Positions 59,927 through 64,000 of a stretch of 64,000 nt of DNA are shown in pieces; the first letter of the stretch is position 1; every line of letters begins with the position of its first letter. Location: the NCBI RefSeq assembly GCF_000416235.1, contig NZ_ATLO01000010.1, positions 62,001 to 126,000 on the forward strand. The letters run 5' to 3'. The notes below the pieces were generated by a model. The model was given only the letters and a program-made list of their open reading frames with translations, searched no databases and was not told the origin of the DNA. The position numbers and the translations under genes were made by a program. The stretch is from Pseudomonas sp. CFII64 (lineage in GTDB: Bacteria > Pseudomonadota > Gammaproteobacteria > Pseudomonadales > Pseudomonadaceae).

Positions 59927-61258
59927 TCAAAGAATCGAAATCGGATAATCGACAATCACCCGGAATTCATTCTGGTCGCCCTCGGCCTGATCGGCGTTGC
60001 CACGATGCCAGGCCTGACGCAGGCGTACTGAAAGGTCCTTGGCCGGCCCTTGCTGGACAACGTATTTGGCTTCCAGGTTGGTTTCGTGATGTTTGCCGTC
60101 TTCGCCATAACCGTATGCGCGATACGGGCTGTCCAGCGCCATCTTGGTGCCGTCGATATCCTTGCCGTTGGCGTAGCGCGCCATGAAACTCAGCCCCGGC
60201 ACACCGTAGGCGCTCATTGCCAGGTCATAGCGCGCTTGCCAGGATTTCTCGCCGGGGCCGTTGAAGTCCGAGTATTGAATCGAGTTGGCGAGAAAGATGG
60301 AGTCCGCGCCCGAGCCTGGTCCGTTATCGCCGAAGCCTGCATAGTCGAACGGTTCATCGCCGTGTACTTGTTGATAGGCGAGCGTAATAGTGTGACCTGC
60401 CAGGAATGCATAGGCGCCCGACAGCGACCAGGTCGTGTTACTGATATCGCCAGCCTTGGCCTGGCCTTCGTCGTTAGTGCGATAGATATTGAAGTCGAAG
60501 AGCAATGATTGATCGTTGGCCAGCGCCAGTGTGTAGTTGGCATTGGCATAGTATTGACGCCAGATGTCTTCGAACTCCGATCCGTACAGCGAAACGGAGA
60601 GGGCATCAGTGATTGCATACTTGCCGCCGACATAATCAACGCTGTTGGCGGTGACCCCGGCGTAAGTCGCGAAAATCTCACCGTCAGAGTCAGTATGTTG
60701 CGGGCCGTTGGCGGCGGTGAAGTGGCCAGCCTCAAGATCCAGTCCGGTTATTTCGCTGCTTTGCAGAGCAAGTCCGGTGGCCGTCTGCGGGAACAACCGG
60801 GTGCCGCCCGCCGCGAACACCGGCGCAGTTGGCTGCATCTGGCCCCACTTGAGCAGGGTCTTGGAGAAACGCAGTTTGAGTGCGCCACCGGCACTGCTGA
60901 AGTTGCTTTCCGGGCTGCCATCGCTGTCTACCGGAATGTTGCCGGTGCCCGATCTTCCGGCGCCGCCATCGAGTTTCAGACCGAACCAGCCGTAGGCATC
61001 CACGCCAAAGCCGACCGTGCCTTGGGTAAACCCTGAAGAGAAATTACCCAATACGCCCTGCGACCAATCTCTTCGGTCGCCGATGCCATTTTTACCGTCG
61101 CGATTGAAGTAGTAGTTGCGCAACAGCACATTGGCCTTGGCGTCTTCCATGAAACCTTTGGCTTCGTTTTGATCGCTGACCAATGCTTCCGCCGCCGCTG
61201 ATTGCATAGCCGCCGCCGTAATTGCCACTGCGATCAAACTGATAGTAATTACTTTCAT
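59927..61258 (-). CDS. OprD-family outer-membrane porin
   Basis: A 443-residue porin. A signal peptide MKVITISLIAVAITAAAMQSAAA precedes the OprD pattern: EAKGFMEDAKANVLLRNYYFNRD, DWSQGVLGNFSSGFTQGTVGFGVDAYGWFGLKLD, QPTAPVFAAGGTRLFPQTATGLALQS, LYGSEFEDIWRQYYANANY and a final strand NEFRVIVDYPISIL. Members import basic amino acids, aromatic acids or sugars; the substrate here is unknown. ATG 61258 is preceded by AAAGGT. It faces a REP palindrome behind its 3' end. Confidence 0.9.
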   Translation of the reverse strand: MKVITISLIAVAITAAAMQSAAAEALVSDQNEAKGFMEDAKANVLLRNYYFNRDGKNGIGDRRDWSQGVLGNFSSGFTQGTVGFGVDAYGWFGLKLDGGAGRSGTGNIPVDSDGSPESNFSSAGGALKLRFSKTLLKWGQMQPTAPVFAAGGTRLFPQTATGLALQSSEITGLDLEAGHFTAANGPQHTDSDGEIFATYAGVTANSVDYVGGKYAITDALSVSLYGSEFEDIWRQYYANANYTLALANDQSLLFDFNIYRTNDEGQAKAGDISNTTWSLSGAYAFLAGHTITLAYQQVHGDEPFDYAGFGDNGPGSGADSIFLANSIQYSDFNGPGEKSWQARYDLAMSAYGVPGLSFMARYANGKDIDGTKMALDSPYRAYGYGEDGKHHETNLEAKYVVQQGPAKDLSVRLRQAWHRGNADQAEGDQNEFRVIVDYPISIL

Positions 61259-61361
61259 GATGGCTTTACCTTTGGGTATATGAATTGCTGTGCCTGTAAT
61301 GAAAACGTGGCTGCCAGAGTTCGCCCGCAAGAAGCCAAGCATAATAGCAACCTATCGAATC

Positions 61362-61375
61362 GCCACTTGAGTGGC
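61362..61375. promoter_or_regulatory. 14-bp palindrome in the gap between the porin and PhnB-like genes
   Basis: GCCACTTGAGTGGC lies in the 310-base divergent gap 61259-61568. It could be an operator. The rest of the gap is AT-rich promoter-like DNA without any gene I can support. Confidence 0.4.
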
Positions 61376-61568
61376 TAAATCAAGCGCTTATAGAGGGTTG
61401 TTTCTGACGATTGGTAAGTTGTTTTTTAGTTTGTCTCTTATTTCGGAAGTGCGTTGTTTCATTCCTGATACGTTTTATTTCAGGTTTGCAGTGGTGTCGA
61501 AACCGGACATCACGGATCGACTAATCAAGTACGTGGCGTTGGGCGTCACGCTTTCTGGAGGATTATTC

Positions 61569-62069
61569 ATGGCTATAAAACAAATGATCAGCCCGTGCCT
61601 GTGGTTCGATGATCAGGCGCAGCAGGCCGCCGAGTTCTACACCGGTATTTTCGAAGACTCGCGGATCCTCGGCATCAGCCACTATGGCGAAGCCGGCTTC
61701 GAGGTGCATGGTCGGCCAGCGGGATCGGTGATGTCAGTGATGTTCGAATTGCGCGGGGAACTGTTTACGGCCCTTAACGGCGGGCCGGTTTTTACCTTCA
61801 ATGAAGCGATATCGTTGCAGGTGTACTGTGAAAATCAGCAGCAACTGGACGATTACTGGGATCGGCTGTCGGCAGGCGGCGACCCGAATGCCCAGCAATG
61901 TGGCTGGCTCAAGGATAAGTACGGCGTGTCCTGGCAAATTTTGCCCACTCTCTTGATGGAAAAAATGGGCAGCGGCGATGCCGGTCAGAATGACCGCGTA
62001 ATGACCGCGATCCTGCAGATGAAGAAGCTTGATATCGCAAGGCTGGAACGAGCATTCAGCGGAGAGTGA
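61569..62069 (+). CDS. PhnB-like VOC-family protein
   Basis: A 166-residue protein of the PhnB/3-demethylubiquinone-9 methyltransferase-like VOC family. KQMISPCLWFDDQAQQAAEFYTGIFEDSRILGISHYGEAG, VMSVMFELRGELFTALNGGPVFTFNEAISLQVYCENQQQLDDYWDRLSAGG and CGWLKDKYGVSWQILPTLL are the usual segments. The function of this family is uncertain. ATG 61569 follows GGAG. It is divergent from the porin gene. Confidence 0.86.
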   Translation: MAIKQMISPCLWFDDQAQQAAEFYTGIFEDSRILGISHYGEAGFEVHGRPAGSVMSVMFELRGELFTALNGGPVFTFNEAISLQVYCENQQQLDDYWDRLSAGGDPNAQQCGWLKDKYGVSWQILPTLLMEKMGSGDAGQNDRVMTAILQMKKLDIARLERAFSGE

Positions 62070-62151
62070 AGAGGGGCGCAACAAGCCTGTGCAATGCTTT
62101 GCAAAGGCTTGTTCGTCAGGCGCTGCACGCGGGGCAGCGGTGGTTCAATGC

Positions 62152-62490
62152 CTAGCTGCCGCCGCCACTGCCACCGCTTCCACCATTGCCACCCGCGCCG
62201 CCGCTACTGCCATCGCCACCGCCGCCGCTGCCGCCCATGCCTTGTTTGTTGCTCATGCCGCCGCCGGTGCTGTTGTCCATGCCTTGGTTGGCGGGTTCCG
62301 GGTCCATGCCTTTCACGCCTGGGCTGGTGCCTTTGGCACCTGGATTCGTGCCGTCGGTGTTTTTTTCCAGTGGGACTTTCGGCGCGTTGTCCACGGGATC
62401 GGTCGGCCCGGTGGAACCGGCAAATGCCGTTCCCGCAACCGTGACCAGCAAGCCGGACAGGGCGAGGGCGGTCAGTCTTTTGTTGAACAT
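62152..62490 (-). CDS. small secreted glycine-rich protein
   Basis: A 112-residue protein with a signal peptide MFNKRLTALALSGLLVTVAGTAFA, a Pro/Asp/Lys-rich middle (LEKNTDGTNPGAKGTSPGVKG) and a tail of Gly and Ser repeats (SGGGGDGSSGGAGGNGGSGG). It has no recognised domain. ATG 62490 has GGAG upstream. Low-complexity tails of this kind occur in Pseudomonas exported proteins of unknown role. Confidence 0.65.
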   Translation of the reverse strand: MFNKRLTALALSGLLVTVAGTAFAGSTGPTDPVDNAPKVPLEKNTDGTNPGAKGTSPGVKGMDPEPANQGMDNSTGGGMSNKQGMGGSGGGGDGSSGGAGGNGGSGGSGGGS

Positions 62491-62582
62491 GATGTGAGTC
62501 TCCATTGTTATTGGGGCCATACATCTGTTTGGTTGCGTGACTCACGATATAGGTGCCGCTGCGCCCGACCAACGGCAGCGCG

Positions 62583-63488
62583 TCAGAAACGATAAATCTC
62601 GGGAATTTCCCTCTTGATGAAGGCGTGCATGTGCTCAAGAAAGCTGTCCTGCAGGCGCGAAGCTTCGCCGTGCACCGGCAACAGCATGCAGAAATCCATC
62701 TCGATGGCCGGCTTGAAGGCTTTGAATACAATGCCTTTTCCTCGATATTCCACGGCGCTGATCGCATCGACCAGCGCGACGCCCAGACCTTGCTCGACGA
62801 AGCCGCACATGGGCAGCGACAGTTGGGTTTCCAGGCGCAATTGGCGCTCCACGTTGTGCGTCGCGAAAATCGTATCAATCTGTTGCCGGGAACCGATGGC
62901 GTGTGGGTATGAGATGAAGGCTTCACCTTCGAGATCCTGCGGCACGATAAGGGGTTTGTCCTGCAGACGATGCCCTGCGGGAACCGCGCACAGCATTCGC
63001 GTGGCGAGCAACTTCTCGCCACGGGGACTTGGATAAGTATTGGGCAGGACAATGATGCCCAGGTCGCAGCGTTGACTGGCCACCAGATCAATCACCTCGC
63101 GCGACGAATTCACCACCAAGGATATCTGCACCTGATCATGCTCGGCGATGAACCCGGCGATGGCTCGCGGTAAAAAAGACAAGCCCATGGCTGGCGCGCA
63201 GGCGATCTGCAGCGCGCCGCGCTTGAGGTTATGAATGTCCCTTGCCGTGCGGGCAATGCGCTCGACCCCGATCAGCGACCTTTGCACTTCCTGATACAGC
63301 GTCATGGCTTCGGCAGTGGGCTGCAAGCGGCCTTTGATGCGGTCGAACAGTGCGAAGCCGATGTCATCTTCCAGGCTGGCGATCAGGCGAGTCGCCGCCG
63401 GTTGCGAGATATGCAGCATCTCTGCGGCGCGCGTCACGGTCTGGCCAAGAATCACTGCACGAAAGGCTTCGAGTTGGCGCAGATTCAT
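62583..63488 (-). CDS. LysR-family transcriptional regulator
   Basis: A 301-residue LysR regulator. The DNA-binding part is LRQLEAFRAVILGQTVTRAAEMLHISQPAATRLIASLEDDIGFALFDRIKGRLQPTAEA (residues 3-60), resembling the OccR/NocR-like branch. It is 145 bases divergent from a FAD-dependent oxidoreductase, which it probably controls. ATG 63488 is chosen; ATG 63494 is close. Effector unknown, maybe an amino acid derivative or opine (inference). Confidence 0.87.
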   Translation of the reverse strand: MNLRQLEAFRAVILGQTVTRAAEMLHISQPAATRLIASLEDDIGFALFDRIKGRLQPTAEAMTLYQEVQRSLIGVERIARTARDIHNLKRGALQIACAPAMGLSFLPRAIAGFIAEHDQVQISLVVNSSREVIDLVASQRCDLGIIVLPNTYPSPRGEKLLATRMLCAVPAGHRLQDKPLIVPQDLEGEAFISYPHAIGSRQQIDTIFATHNVERQLRLETQLSLPMCGFVEQGLGVALVDAISAVEYRGKGIVFKAFKPAIEMDFCMLLPVHGEASRLQDSFLEHMHAFIKREIPEIYRF

Positions 63489-63633
63489 AATCATCAACCC
63501 ATAACAAAAAAACATGAGTGAACGAAAATAAAGCATTTTTAAAGCGCGCGTCAGCCTTCTAGGATCATTTTCATCGAATCAAGACGGCCTAATCATTGAT
63601 AAATCAGGTCGCAATAGATGAAAAACGGGCCTT

Positions 63634-64000
63634 ATGCATAAATCTGATGTGATTGTCGTAGGCGGTGGTCTGGTGGGGATGTCCATTGCTTATGGACTGG
63701 CTCTGCTGGGGCGGCAGGTCTGCGTCCTGGATGAGGGCGACGATGCGTTTCGCGCTGCGCGAGGCAACTTCGGATTGCTCTGGGTTCAGAGCAAGGGCTA
63801 CCACATGAGTCCCTATGCCCGGTGGACTCGTGAGTCGGTGGCGCTGTGGCCGCAACTGGATGCAGCGCTGCGTGCCGATACCGGAGTCGAGATTCACCTG
63901 CGCCAGTCTGGCGGTTTTCAGCTGTGCCTGAGCGATGAGGAAATGGCCGAGGAAACCCGCCGTCTGCTGTGGCTGCGCGAGGCTTTCGACGGCGATTATC
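63634..64000 (+). CDS. FAD-dependent oxidoreductase, N-terminal part (cut by window end)
   Basis: The first 122 codons of a DAO-type flavoprotein. The dinucleotide loop is VIVVGGGLVGMSIAYGLALLG with VLDE after the second strand, as in glycine/D-amino-acid and opine oxidase subunits. The gene runs past base 64000. The ATG 63634 has no strong ribosome site. The divergent LysR gene of OccR-like type supports a role in oxidation of an amine or opine-like compound, but the rest of the operon is outside the window. Confidence 0.75.
   Translation, partial: MHKSDVIVVGGGLVGMSIAYGLALLGRQVCVLDEGDDAFRAARGNFGLLWVQSKGYHMSPYARWTRESVALWPQLDAALRADTGVEIHLRQSGGFQLCLSDEEMAEETRRLLWLREAFDGDY

Overview
The window is a GC-rich Gammaproteobacterial chromosome segment that looks like a fluorescens-group Pseudomonas. 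This rests on gene content (DUF1652, DUF2790, an OprD porin, a chemoreceptor, an Hxc/Gsp-type type II secretion cluster, many LysR, GntR and PAS-LuxR regulators) and on REP/REPIN repeats of the kind scattered through such genomes. No rRNA, tRNA, phage, insertion sequence or CRISPR array was recognised. The window reads as ordinary core/accessory chromosome rather than an island.

Left part (1-14.6 kb): a triple-PAS LuxR regulator, two small Pseudomonas-type proteins, an SDR oxidoreductase and an alpha-ketoglutaric semialdehyde dehydrogenase. Two GNAT acetyltransferases follow, one resembling the flagellin-sugar enzyme PseH and one of the phosphinothricin acetyltransferase type. Next come a Tat-exported binding protein with its ABC permease and ATPase, a small acidic protein with a divergent TetR regulator, and a large secreted GH3 beta-glucosidase with a PA14 insert.

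Central block (14.6-25.5 kb): a tightly overlapping type II secretion operon, gspE-F-G-H-I-J-K-L-M, a GspC/N-like gene and the secretin gspD, ending beside an exported alpha/beta esterase. It has non-standard features: GspE has no zinc tetracysteine motif, GspL is of PilN type, and no prepilin peptidase is present.

Middle (25.5-36 kb): a SIR2-like DUF4917 protein, a GntR-MFS-amidohydrolase catabolic set, an OmpR/EnvZ-type two-component pair, an FNT channel, a polyamine-type acetyltransferase, nicotinamidase, a 2-hydroxyacid dehydrogenase and a DUF1345 membrane protein.

Sugar-acid region (36-44 kb): glucarate dehydratase and its MFS transporter, a divergent FadR-family regulator with two good operator-like sites, a lipoprotein hydrolase, a CdaR-type regulator and glycerate kinase. 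With the distant semialdehyde dehydrogenase at 3.4 kb this supplies most of a D-glucarate to 2-oxoglutarate route; the 5-keto-4-deoxyglucarate dehydratase is not in the window. Two FadR-type sites also lie in front of a chemoreceptor at 50 kb, suggesting that chemotaxis may be tied to an acid-responsive regulator.

Right part (44-64 kb): a DHA2 exporter with an HbpS/GlcG-like protein, LysR regulators, a VOC protein, a Rieske-FAD reductase fusion, a GFA protein, the chemoreceptor and a YihS-type sugar isomerase. An 874-base repeat region (two 274-bp direct repeats around a REPIN) is followed by exonuclease III, an AbrB-family membrane protein, a nucleoside deoxyribosyltransferase-like gene divergent from a FAN1-type nuclease, an OprD porin, a PhnB-like protein, a glycine-rich secreted protein, and a LysR gene divergent from a FAD oxidoreductase cut by the window end.
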